In this document: positions 49,158 to 58,026 of the stretch, in pieces
How positions within the stretch are numbered: position 1 is the stretch's first letter
How the letters are laid out: each line of letters begins with the position of its first letter
Assembly (NCBI RefSeq): GCF_947495455.1
Contig: NZ_CANLZC010000002.1
Coordinates: 1 to 64,000 of the forward strand
Length of the DNA stretch: 64,000 nt
Reading direction: 5' to 3'
Origin: an uncultured Shewanella sp.
GTDB taxonomy: Bacteria > Pseudomonadota > Gammaproteobacteria > Enterobacterales > Shewanellaceae
Translations under genes and position numbers: made by a program
The notes under the pieces: generated by a model
What the model was told of the DNA's origin: nothing
The model's input: only the letters and a program-made list of their open reading frames with translations
Database searches by the model: none

Positions 49158-49232
49158 TTGAAAAAACCTAACTCAAAATGCTATTTAAACCCTATTTGCA
49201 AATATTGTAATCTATTTAAACTGTCACTTTAG
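49158..49232 (+). CDS. Possible 24-codon small gene with a perfect Shine-Dalgarno
   Basis: A TTG start lies 5 bases after a perfect GGAGGT (49147-49152) and opens a 24-codon frame, MKKPNSKCYLNPICKYCNLF and four more residues, ending at TAG 49230-49232. It has three cysteines and a lysine-rich start. It is antisense to and overlaps the last 17 bp of the acyl carrier protein gene. Expression is unknown. It could be a real peptide, a leader, or the surviving 5' end of a lost gene. Confidence 0.35.
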   Translation: MKKPNSKCYLNPICKYCNLFKLSL

Positions 49233-49458
49233 TAATGACTTCATTCTGCAGCTCATTAATACTCATATTAGCTAAATTTACCTGAAAATCAGCAATTGCA
49301 TAATACTTCCTAATACGTCCAATAATCGCTAAACTCTGAATAGAATCTATGCCATAATTGACAATTTGAGCATTAGGATCAATATCCTCAAATGGCATCT
49401 TTAACGTTTCAGCTACAATATGTTGAACCACTTCATTTTCATGATACGTATCTAACAT
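49216..49458 (-). CDS. Acyl carrier protein
   Basis: An 80-aa carrier protein with the phosphopantetheine attachment serine in YGIDSIQSL (Ser39) and the usual four-helix length. Ribosome site AGGTGAGCT precedes the ATG. Last gene of the five-gene minus-strand operon, 17 bp after the KAS III-like gene. It probably carries the acyl or aryl group loaded by the FAAL-type ligase. Confidence 0.9.
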   Translation of the reverse strand: MLDTYHENEVVQHIVAETLKMPFEDIDPNAQIVNYGIDSIQSLAIIGRIRKYYAIADFQVNLANMSINELQNEVITKVTV

Positions 49459-49475
49459 AGCTCACCTATTTAGAA

Positions 49476-50552
49476 CTAAAGTTTCCATCTCAATACCGCT
49501 GAAGAAGCAATAGTTCCAACAGCTGGAGTAAAGCAACTAATTAAATCATCTTTTTTCAACACTCCCGCCTCCATTGCATCATGAAGAATTAAAGGAATAT
49601 TACCGCCAATAATGCTAGTACATGAAGGATAAGTATCATAACTTTTCGCCTTCTCTAATCCTGCATGGGACTGAGTCACCTCTCTAAACCATGCGATACC
49701 TTGGTGACCCGCAAAAAAATTAATTTCATTTTTCTCTATTTGTGCCAAATGAAGTGATTTTTCAACCATTTCTTTAGCCAACTTAATCCCTTGCATAACT
49801 TGGGAGGTATTAGTTTCATTCATATAAACTTGGATTTTACCATCTTCATACCAATGCTTATCACTGATCCCTAAATTCGCGTAATTACCAATGGAACCAT
49901 CTGAGTGATGGCACATAGATAGCACATTCTTAGTCTTACTGCCTCCAATCACGACGGCAACGGCACCATCGCTAAATTGTGAAGACATATAATCTTCGCG
50001 TACTAGATAAGGTGACATCATTGATGATTGTACAATAACACCATATTTTGCCTGCTCACTTTCAATCAAACCTTGGGCTAATTGCAATTGTGTTAGAAAC
50101 GCATTACACATGCCTTCTGTTGATTGAACAAAGCAGGAATTTGAAGCACCTAGACGCGTTTGAACTAATGCTGCATTAGTAGAGAATAAATTATCAGGTG
50201 TCGTTGTTTGAACCAAAATAAAATCGAGCTGTTCAGCTTTTATACCTGCATTTTTTAATGCATTTTGTATCGCCATGGTTTCCATATCAGAAGATTTCTG
50301 GGATTTATCTGCAATATAGCGCTTTTTGGCACCATTAAAGGGATCATCAGCATAGACTTTAATGGCTGAAAATACCTTAGTTTCAATATCACTTAAACCA
50401 CCATGATATAAAGCCGTATCAATATGATCCATTGTTTTCGCATGATTTTTAGCCCAAACATTAACAATATTATCGGACCACCAATCATTGGTTCGTATTT
50501 CCTCTGGAAAATACGTTCCTATACTTAATATATCTACATTTATACGATCCAT
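49476..50552 (-). CDS. KAS III-like acyltransferase with atypical active site
   Basis: A 358-aa thiolase-fold protein of the FabH/KAS III superfamily. Alignment by eye places the nucleophile at Cys149 (EGMCNAF) and the catalytic His at His283 (GHQGIAWF). The position of the usual Asn in GNTSAAS is Cys311 in SCTSIIGGN, and the Asn of HQAN is also lost. Canonical decarboxylative condensation needs the Asn, so this enzyme more likely transfers an acyl group to an O, N or C nucleophile, as some KAS III-like enzymes of secondary metabolism do. AAGGATAGG precedes the ATG. Confidence 0.85.
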   Translation of the reverse strand: MDRINVDILSIGTYFPEEIRTNDWWSDNIVNVWAKNHAKTMDHIDTALYHGGLSDIETKVFSAIKVYADDPFNGAKKRYIADKSQKSSDMETMAIQNALKNAGIKAEQLDFILVQTTTPDNLFSTNAALVQTRLGASNSCFVQSTEGMCNAFLTQLQLAQGLIESEQAKYGVIVQSSMMSPYLVREDYMSSQFSDGAVAVVIGGSKTKNVLSMCHHSDGSIGNYANLGISDKHWYEDGKIQVYMNETNTSQVMQGIKLAKEMVEKSLHLAQIEKNEINFFAGHQGIAWFREVTQSHAGLEKAKSYDTYPSCTSIIGGNIPLILHDAMEAGVLKKDDLISCFTPAVGTIASSAVLRWKL

Positions 50553-50568
50553 AACCTATCCTTATTTG

Positions 50569-52296
50569 TTAACTTACACTCTGAGAAAATTGAATAAACT
50601 CGTTTTTTAAATACAATTTAGCAGCTCTGCCACGCTGCAACTTACCACTCGCAGTACGAGGTATTTGCCCCTGTGAAACAAACACAAACTCTAATACATT
50701 TAATTGGAATTCTTGATAAACACGTGCACGTATTGCCTTCTTATGTTCAACAAAATAACTAACTTCATACTCATTTGTTTCTTGTACAATACAAAGACCT
50801 AAGTTCCCATGAGATTCCACCGTAAATGCCACACAAGTCAGTGCCTCCATATCAGGTGAGATATTTTTAATAACATTTTCAATATCATGGGGATAATAGT
50901 TTTTACCATTAATAATAATCAGCTCTTTTAAACGGCCGGTTAAAAATAACTGGTCTTGATCAATAAATCCCATATCACCTGTTGCAAAATACACCCTATT
51001 ATTAAATATATTCCGACTATTATTTTTCTTAGGATCGACAAATAAATATTCATCACAATAACTTAAAGAATGAAGCCAAACTTCACCAACGATACCTTCA
51101 GCACAATTATCTTTACGTATCGGGTCAACAATAACTAAATCTAAGCCATCTACTGGCATGCCTGACCCGACTATCGCAGTGCTATTAGGAGCATCAGCAT
51201 CCAGAGCAAACACTTTATTCTCAGTTAATGCGTATTTATCTGCATAAAAACAAGACGGATTTTGTGATGGCTTTTGTGTACTAATTAATCCTGCCATTTC
51301 AGACATACCATATGCAGGACAAAAGCTTCTTAATTGAAAACCACTATCAGATAAAAGTTCAGTAAAGTCTTTCATAGTCTTTAATTTAACCATTTCGCCA
51401 CCATTTATTGCATAGTGCCAGTGACTAAGATCGTATTGACTCACCTCTTTTTTATTTAATCTGTTATTACAAAGCTCATAGCCAAAATTAGGGCAACCAC
51501 TATGTGTTCCTTTATAATAAGAAAGTGTTTGCAACCACAATTCAGGGTTCATTACCACATCATTAGGATCAATAAGAATAATCGTCCCCCCAGAATAAAG
51601 AGGCAGTAACAAACCACAAACTAATCCATAAACATGCGAATGGGGAGCCCAATTAACAGTTATACTAGAAGATGAATAATTCCATGCCGCCATGTTATTT
51701 TGTAAACTAAAAAGTAGTTGTTTATTGCGTACAACAACAGCTTTGGCATTAGCCGTAGATCCGGATGTATATTGAAGATAATTAATTCGTTCATTATCAA
51801 AGTCTGGCAACACAAGAGAATGTCTTTCATCTTCATTTATAATTTCAATATGTTGACTATTAATAACAACGCACTTATCAAGTAAATCAACGAGCACTTT
51901 ATCCATTTTCAATAGTGATAATGTTTCATCATCAACAAGTATCATTTCCGTTTGACTGTGTTCAATAACATAACGAATAAAAGCACAACTTTTTTCAGCA
52001 CTCATAAAGTCAGGTGACTTAACAGGAATCCCATGTAATCCGCTAAACAAGCAAGCAAAATATGCGATACTAAAATCAATGCAAGGTTGTAGTAAAATTA
52101 ATACGGATTTGTTTTTAATCTCTTGTTGGCATTTAAATAAATGATAAGCCATGGAAACTGAACGCTGATATAACTCTAAATAAGTAATAGAATCACATTC
52201 AACGCCAATGCCATTAATATGCTTTATTGCAATGGCATCAGATTGACATTGCGCAAATACCTTTAATTTCTGTTCAATACCAGCATTTGATGCCAT
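50569..52296 (-). CDS. FAAL-type acyl-AMP ligase
   Basis: A 575-aa adenylate-forming enzyme. Motifs are LQYTSGSTANAKAVVV (A3, about residues 174-189), CPAYGMSEMAGLI (A5), GDMGFIDQDQLFLTGRLKE (A7/A8 hinge), the NGKNYYPHDIENVI segment typical of fatty acyl-AMP ligases, and the catalytic Lys in PRTASGKLQRG. FAALs hand the adenylated acid to an acyl carrier protein rather than to CoA, which fits the adjacent ACP. The acid may be the product of the lyase next door; that is inference. AAGGT ribosome site. Confidence 0.9.
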   Translation of the reverse strand: MASNAGIEQKLKVFAQCQSDAIAIKHINGIGVECDSITYLELYQRSVSMAYHLFKCQQEIKNKSVLILLQPCIDFSIAYFACLFSGLHGIPVKSPDFMSAEKSCAFIRYVIEHSQTEMILVDDETLSLLKMDKVLVDLLDKCVVINSQHIEIINEDERHSLVLPDFDNERINYLQYTSGSTANAKAVVVRNKQLLFSLQNNMAAWNYSSSSITVNWAPHSHVYGLVCGLLLPLYSGGTIILIDPNDVVMNPELWLQTLSYYKGTHSGCPNFGYELCNNRLNKKEVSQYDLSHWHYAINGGEMVKLKTMKDFTELLSDSGFQLRSFCPAYGMSEMAGLISTQKPSQNPSCFYADKYALTENKVFALDADAPNSTAIVGSGMPVDGLDLVIVDPIRKDNCAEGIVGEVWLHSLSYCDEYLFVDPKKNNSRNIFNNRVYFATGDMGFIDQDQLFLTGRLKELIIINGKNYYPHDIENVIKNISPDMEALTCVAFTVESHGNLGLCIVQETNEYEVSYFVEHKKAIRARVYQEFQLNVLEFVFVSQGQIPRTASGKLQRGRAAKLYLKNEFIQFSQSVS

Positions 52297-52327
52297 TATA
52301 TTTACCTTATGTTATTAACATGGTTCA

Positions 52328-54052
52328 CTAAAACTTAGATAGTAAACTAACAGTATGAGATTTAAGATAATCCATTATTTTTCCACCATTGCCTAATTCC
52401 GTGACTAACTGGATAATATAGCTATCTAATGCTTGATCCTGATCATTTTGGATTAGCGATCGCTCAGCGTTAATTGATAAACCTAAGATGTCATAAATTA
52501 ATTCATATAACTCACAAGTTTTTCTAGAAAGCTGCTCCCTCGGATCGCAACTGCCATACTCTTTCAAGCAACGCTGTTCAACGGCTTGTATGCCAAACAA
52601 TAAAGCAATGGCTAAATATTGCTTAAACAAAAAAAGAGACTTAGTGGTAAACACTGACGCCGCCATGCCTTGACTATTGATATTTTGATTATATTGCTCT
52701 GCATGCGTAGGAAAACGATCACTAATAGAATTACCGTAATAGGTTAACATTGGCATAATAGAGTTTGCGCACAGCTGCAAACCTTTTAAACCTAAATTCA
52801 AATTATCTTGATTACCCACCAAAGAACTAGGTAAACCACGGTTAAATTCTGGACTGACCAATAACGCAATTTGTACATCTAAATGCTTTGATATCAAGCC
52901 TATAGTATGTCGTAATCTGTCCATATTCACCGCAATATCTAAACCTAAAAAGTTTCCGGTGTAATGAAAAGTATTATTTTCCACATCAATTAATGGATTA
53001 TCAGTTGCTGAGTTAATTTCAATATTTAAACTAGATGCAATACTTTGAAGCATTTCAATGCAAGGACTTAAATACTGTGGCAAGCATCGGATCGAATAAC
53101 GATCTTGAACGAGATCATCAAAAACTTGATGCCCATCTACCTTTTTAACATTGATATTGCCTTTTTTAACTAAGCTAGACCCATCCAATAATTGCCTCAT
53201 ATAATGCGCAGCCTGCATTTGTCCTGAATGAGGTTTTAAGCTATTAGTAAACTCATGAAAAGGATCGATAGAACCCTTCAATGCCTGAATAAAAAAAGCA
53301 TGACAGTAGAGCGACAACCGAGTGAGTAATTCAGCTTCATAGGCACAATTACTCGCAATTCCTGCCATGACTGACGTACCATTAATTAAAGATAACGCCT
53401 CTTTTGGCTCTAATGTTAATGGCGGTAAATTTAATATTTTCAATGCTGCTAAAGCATCAATGATATTCCCTTGATACTCAACCTGATAAGAATCATCTAA
53501 GCCAATAATAGCGCCAGCAATATAACTTAATGGCACCAAATCACCACTGGCACCAATAGAGCCTAATTCATAAACCACAGGTGTCATGCCTGCATTTAAA
53601 AATATCATGAGTCGATGAATCACTTCCAAGCGGATCCCTGATGCACCTTTCATCAAAGCATTAGCTCTAACGACCATCGCAGCTCTAACGTCTGCAACAC
53701 TTAATTTATCTCCAGTTCCTGTTTTTAACGCTTTTATTAAATTTTGTTGTAATTGTTGGCAATGTTGAGGCTCGATACTTTGATTCGCTAAGCCGCCAAA
53801 ATTGGTGGTCACCCCATAAATGGGCACTCCACTTTTAACGAACTCTTGTAAACATTGATGCGCCTTATCAATTTTGTCTGTTACAGCCCTAGAATTAGAT
53901 AAATAAACAGATTTATTTTCTATCGCAACTGCCACTAAATGTTCTATCTTTAACGAGTCTCCATCAAGATAAATCTCTTGTTGATCTTTGACATTCATCG
54001 AACTCGATTTAGATACTTTATTTTGTGTCCTTTCTAGATTATTTAGTAGCAT
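52328..54052 (-). CDS. MIO-dependent aromatic amino acid/histidine ammonia-lyase family enzyme
   Basis: A 574-aa member of the HAL/PAL/TAL family. The Ala-Ser-Gly triad that cyclises into the MIO cofactor is in GSIGASGDLVPLS (168-170), and the catalytic Tyr79 is in YGVTTNFGG. The dipeptide that selects substrate, aligned by eye in NLIKALKTGTG, is Ala108-Leu109. It differs from Ser-His (histidine lyases), His-Leu (tyrosine) and Phe-Leu (plant phenylalanine). A large aromatic substrate is more likely than histidine; aminomutase activity is also possible. There are no hut genes nearby. An internal ATG at 53998 could be the start. Confidence 0.88.
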   Translation of the reverse strand: MLLNNLERTQNKVSKSSSMNVKDQQEIYLDGDSLKIEHLVAVAIENKSVYLSNSRAVTDKIDKAHQCLQEFVKSGVPIYGVTTNFGGLANQSIEPQHCQQLQQNLIKALKTGTGDKLSVADVRAAMVVRANALMKGASGIRLEVIHRLMIFLNAGMTPVVYELGSIGASGDLVPLSYIAGAIIGLDDSYQVEYQGNIIDALAALKILNLPPLTLEPKEALSLINGTSVMAGIASNCAYEAELLTRLSLYCHAFFIQALKGSIDPFHEFTNSLKPHSGQMQAAHYMRQLLDGSSLVKKGNINVKKVDGHQVFDDLVQDRYSIRCLPQYLSPCIEMLQSIASSLNIEINSATDNPLIDVENNTFHYTGNFLGLDIAVNMDRLRHTIGLISKHLDVQIALLVSPEFNRGLPSSLVGNQDNLNLGLKGLQLCANSIMPMLTYYGNSISDRFPTHAEQYNQNINSQGMAASVFTTKSLFLFKQYLAIALLFGIQAVEQRCLKEYGSCDPREQLSRKTCELYELIYDILGLSINAERSLIQNDQDQALDSYIIQLVTELGNGGKIMDYLKSHTVSLLSKF

Positions 54053-54056
54053 TCCT

Positions 54057-55805
54057 TTACTCTCGACACTTCTTATCTTCGTTTAATCCCCACGCAGGTA
54101 CATTACTCTGCGCACCTTTTGCTTGTTGCTTAAGACTTTCAATACGACCCATGAAAGGCGACTTTTCATTAGTATTCATAATTTTCACATCGATAATGAA
54201 TGGCCCGGAAGCATGTAACGCCGCCAACACAGCAGGTTGGATATCGGCATTGGAGTTCACCGTGTACCCTTTGGCACCTAACGAGTTAGCATACTGGACA
54301 AAATCAACCTCTTCGAATGACGTCTCATCGGCTTTAAGCTCCATGGCTTTTAACCCCATTTCACACAGACCATACCCAGCATCATTTAATACTATCCACA
54401 CAGCAGGCAGCCGATAATTCACTGCAGTATGAACTTCATGTTGCATTAACATTGAGCCGTCACCAATCACAGTAAATGCTTTATCATGGTGCACTTTAGC
54501 TGCGCCAACAACACCTGCACCAAAATGTCCCATAGAGCCATAGAAGGCACTGACACGGTATCGATTTGGTAAATCGAAGCGTAAATAATGGTTCGTCCAA
54601 GCAAACGCATTACCACATTCGGCCATAATGATTGCATCTGTCTTATTAATAACAAACTCTTGTAATGCAGCCATTAATAAAGACACCTGAGGAGGCGAGT
54701 CCGCCTCAAACACTTGTTGCTCCCAATTAGTTGATGTCGCAAATGCACGCAGGTTATTAAAAGTAGGCGAAGAATTCGCAAAACTTGATTGAGGGGGCAG
54801 TTTTGCCAACAATTGTTGTAAAAATACTTTTATATCCGCTTGTATTCCCATGGTATAACATTGATTAAACCCGACACCAAATGCACGACTGTCAATATCG
54901 ACATGAATAAAGCCTTTTTTAGGTTCCATATTTTTTTGCCAGAAACAAGAGGATTCACCTAGACGCGTCCCCAATACTAAAATCCAATCAGGCCGATGAT
55001 CACGGTTAAATACATCAACTTCATCATGACCCCCCATGCCTGTAACGCCTACAAAATATTCATGATTTTCAGGAAAAATGCCTTTAGCACGCGGGGTACA
55101 AAAAACACGCGCCTGAGTTCGCTCAACTAACACTTTGATTTCTTCAGATGCCTTACGTGCACCAAAGCCGACCCAAACAGCAAATTTATCTTGTGTTAAT
55201 AGGGCCGCGCCCTTTTCAGCAATTTCATCGGAGATACCAATAGATGAATGGCAATTTGATAATTTAAAATCCATCGGTTCACAAAAAGCACTTTGTAAAT
55301 CCATAGGTAAGGATACATGTGCAATAAAACCTTGAGATTGGGATAAACCAACCGATAATTGTTGCATTAAGGTAGGTAACTCACTCCCCGACTCTACTCT
55401 AAGTGCAAAATCAAAAAACTCACTAGGTGAAAAAATACTGCTTTGGGGAGTGGTTAGGTGACTGGTTTCTTGTATTGCTCCCCTGCCACGCTGAGAAGCC
55501 CCCGTGCAACCCGATAAAAAAATAAGTTTAGCGCCTTCTGTTTTTGCCGCCATCAATGCATTTAAAGAATTAATAATCCCAGGGCCGGTTGTTACAAACA
55601 CAACCACAGGTTCTTGATTTGCAAAATAGGCTTCGGCTGCGGCAAAGACGGCACCGGACTCATGCCTAAAGTGAGACATTTCTAACTCACTGTGTAAAAT
55701 ACCGTCATAGAGATGGGCGATCCCACCACCACTTACACCAAAAGCATGACGAATCCCTAACTGGCTAAGCCCTTGCATCAGGCAAGTTGACACATTATAT
55801 GGCAT
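54057..55805 (-). CDS. Thiamine pyrophosphate-dependent enzyme (acetolactate synthase/decarboxylase superfamily)
   Basis: A 582-aa three-domain TPP enzyme. It has the cofactor-activating Glu49 in FRHESGAVFAAAEAY, and the TPP/Mg motif GDGSMLMQHEV starting at residue 448 and ending in NDAGYG. These enzymes decarboxylate 2-keto acids or join aldehydes into acyloins. It is the first gene of the operon (GGAAA ribosome site), and the lyase gene begins 4 bp after its stop. The substrate is unknown. Acetolactate synthase for branched-chain synthesis is unlikely, because no small subunit or ilv genes are present. Confidence 0.85.
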   Translation of the reverse strand: MPYNVSTCLMQGLSQLGIRHAFGVSGGGIAHLYDGILHSELEMSHFRHESGAVFAAAEAYFANQEPVVVFVTTGPGIINSLNALMAAKTEGAKLIFLSGCTGASQRGRGAIQETSHLTTPQSSIFSPSEFFDFALRVESGSELPTLMQQLSVGLSQSQGFIAHVSLPMDLQSAFCEPMDFKLSNCHSSIGISDEIAEKGAALLTQDKFAVWVGFGARKASEEIKVLVERTQARVFCTPRAKGIFPENHEYFVGVTGMGGHDEVDVFNRDHRPDWILVLGTRLGESSCFWQKNMEPKKGFIHVDIDSRAFGVGFNQCYTMGIQADIKVFLQQLLAKLPPQSSFANSSPTFNNLRAFATSTNWEQQVFEADSPPQVSLLMAALQEFVINKTDAIIMAECGNAFAWTNHYLRFDLPNRYRVSAFYGSMGHFGAGVVGAAKVHHDKAFTVIGDGSMLMQHEVHTAVNYRLPAVWIVLNDAGYGLCEMGLKAMELKADETSFEEVDFVQYANSLGAKGYTVNSNADIQPAVLAALHASGPFIIDVKIMNTNEKSPFMGRIESLKQQAKGAQSNVPAWGLNEDKKCRE

Positions 55806-56144
55806 TTTTAATCATTTCCTTATCGGCAAACCTTAAGCGAAAACATATTTGTTATTAATCAAGGTGATCTTTATCAATGTAAGTCACAAAAAAGTATTAC
55901 AGGCATAGCATTGCCTTCTCACTTGTTGCAGTAACTTACACTATGGCAACATATTGGCAACTATTAAAAAGCATAAATTGTTAAATTAATTTGTCTCATA
56001 TAGTTTACATAATGCCATAAGGATTCATAATTAAAAATGTAATACCTTATTATCCAAGATTTATTTAACACACTGATATTATTATTTATTTAAATATAAA
56101 TAAAATACATATATGTAATACTACTAAGTAGCCATGCGTAAGTT
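55806..56144. other. Promoter region of the biosynthetic operon
   Basis: A 340-bp AT-rich segment between the operon start and the right IS6 terminal repeat. It must hold the operon promoter, but I see no unambiguous -35/-10 pair. No transcription regulator gene lies in or beside the cassette, so expression may be constitutive, controlled from elsewhere, or driven by IS-derived sequence. Confidence 0.5.
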
Positions 56145-56838
56145 GGTTCTGTCGCAAACTCAAATAAAATGGCTAAAATGAAGGGACACTGCCCTTCAGA
56201 TACAACTATCCCGCTAAAGAATGAAACTGTTCCCATGGGATCATGTTACGTTCCGTGTTCATCTGTCCTTGCTTAAGCATTGACCAAACCTCAACACCTG
56301 ATAATGTTGCTTCAACCCCAAGCCAAGAGTGCCAACCTAAGCATTGATGTATTTTCCCTTTCATTTTACGGTGACTTTACTCCACTATATTGTTGAGATA
56401 TTTAATTTCAAGTACCTCAATCATCAATAACATGCATCCCATTAATCACAACCAAATATTAAGGGCATCGAGTACAGCGATATTGGCCCCACCTTGATCA
56501 ATGACAACCCAGTGTAATAGACCATTATGATTAATCACTTTGTTGATAAACCGCAGTGCAGCGGCTTCATCGCGCTTTTCACTCAAATAAAAATCCACAA
56601 TATCGCCTTGTTTATCAACGGCACGATAATAGTAAACCCATTGACCTTTCACTTTGATATAGGTTTCATCCATTCGCCATGAACCGTGAGTTTGACGTTT
56701 TTTAGTTCTAATATTAGCGTCAAGTAGCGGAGCATATTGAATAACCCAACGGTTTAATGTGGAGTGGTCAAAATGAATATTGCATTCAGCAAAGATTTCC
56801 TCAATTGCCCGATAACAGAGTTTATAAGCCAAGTCGTC
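56145..56838 (-). mobile_element. IS6-family element remnant, right flank of the biosynthetic cluster
   Basis: Begins with the terminal repeat GGTTCTGTCGCAAAC (56145-56159) and runs to 56838, where an ISAs1-family element starts. Much of 56278-56460 is near identical to 48478-48658, including an uninterrupted stretch GGTGACTTTACTCCACTATA and onward for about 80 bp. Orientation is the same as the left copy. Confidence 0.88.
56206..56838 (-). pseudogene. IS6-family transposase, right copy, interrupted
   Basis: Minus-strand translation reads MAYKLCYRAIEEIFAECNIH, then the DDE domain with MDETYIKVKG (first Asp) and VVIDQGGAN (second Asp), a TGA stop after ALNIWL, then EVLEIKYLNNIVE (third, Glu) followed by TAA, and a recognisable C-terminus GVEATLSGVEVWSMLKQGQ to SLAG. 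The first ~35 residues are missing because ISAs1 lies there. At the TGA position the left copy reads TGG, so that stop arose after the copies separated. Confidence 0.88.
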
Positions 56839-57939
56839 AGGGCGGGATCATACTCTTAAAAAAAGTGAACTTTTTGCGATAATGATAATTAGATCATCAA
56901 ATTAATTCACTTTTTATCATTATGTCCTTATTCGATCATTTGTCACTTCTTGACGATCCTCGTTCTCATGTGAACCAGCGCCATAATCTAGTCGATGTGT
57001 TATTCCTTGTGTTTTCAGCCATGACCAGTGGCCAAGATGGTTGGGCTGAAATACAGCAGTTTGGTGAGCTGAAACTCAATTGGTTGCGGCAATTTCATTG
57101 CTTTAAAAACGGCATACCACGTAGACATACCATTGCTCGAATCGTACAAGCAATCAACCCAGAGGCACTCCAATTATGCTTGATTAGCTGGATAAATAAA
57201 AAACGACAACAAGCGGATAAGCCCTTGATTGCGATTGATGGAAAAGCATTAAAAATGGCTTCAAAACTCGGTAACAAGGCATTTCATTCGGTTGCTGCTT
57301 TTGATATCAATACTGGACTTGCCCTTTATCAAGAACTGAGTTCGGGCAAAGGAAAAGAAATAGCAACAACCAAATCCTTACTCAATATGTTAGACATTGA
57401 TAATGCATTGATTACGCTTGATGCACTCCATGCTCAGGCCAACACATTAGCCGCCATTATTTCAAGAAAAGCCGATGATTAAATCCAAGTTAAAGGCAAT
57501 CAAAAATGCTTGTCTCAAGCGGTACAAGCTCAATTTACCAAAGCCTTTGAGTCAGATGATACACTGCCTCACTTTTCAACAACACATAAAGGGCATGGAC
57601 GAGAAGAAACCCGTATTATTTTCCAGCTGCCTTTTATTGTGAGTGATGAGATAAAGGAAAAATGGCCGTCAATCAATACAATCGTTGCAGTAGAGCGACA
57701 TCGTAAAGTCAAAAATAAAACAACTATTGACACCAAGTTTTATATTTCATCCCATGAAGTTGTTCCCAAATTTATGTCAACAGCAGTCCGTGGTCACTGG
57801 CAAATAGAGAATAACTTACATTGGATATTAGATGTTGTTTTTAAAGAGGATAACTGTCGTATTCATGAAGCAAACAGTGTTGAGTCACTGCTTATTTTTG
57901 GTCATGTTAAAGGACAATAACAAAGTATGCTCTTGCCCT
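56839..57939 (+). mobile_element. ISAs1-family insertion element, degenerate
   Basis: About 1.1 kb bounded by imperfect terminal repeats AGGGCGGGATCATACT (56839-56854) and AGTATGCTCTTGCCCT (57924-57939). It lies directly against the interrupted IS6 transposase. The missing 5' part of that transposase is not found on the far side, so insertion was accompanied or followed by deletion. Confidence 0.8.
56922..57920 (+). pseudogene. ISAs1-family transposase, split by a nonsense codon and 3' truncated
   Basis: The first part (MSLFDHLSLLDDPRSHVNQRH to ISRKADD) ends at an in-frame TAA (57480-57482) where family members have a Tyr-like codon before the conserved VKGNQ. The same frame continues to 57920 through VAVERHRK and RGHWQIENNLHW(I)LDVVF, the H-repeat/ISAs1 signature. 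The C-terminal ~60-70 residues of the family are absent, so the gene is inactive on two counts. Confidence 0.9.
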
Positions 57940-58026
57940 AACTTCACAATAAGTATTCATTGTTTATGAGCCAGAAAAGTGGGGAGCCCTCAGTCATGGG
58001 TATATATTGTTTCAGCCTAACTGACG

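Noticed and set aside
52328..54052. Annotation of the MIO lyase as hutH of histidine degradation
   Set aside because: No hutU, hutI, hutG or hutC nearby, and the selectivity dipeptide is not Ser-His.
54057..55805. Annotation of the TPP enzyme as acetolactate synthase IlvB/IlvI
   Set aside because: No regulatory subunit or ilv genes adjacent; it is embedded in a lyase-ligase-ACP operon.
56100..56160. IS6 terminal repeat as an outward promoter for the biosynthetic operon
   Set aside because: TTGCGA could be a -35, but no acceptable -10 lies at 16-18 bp, so I do not call it.
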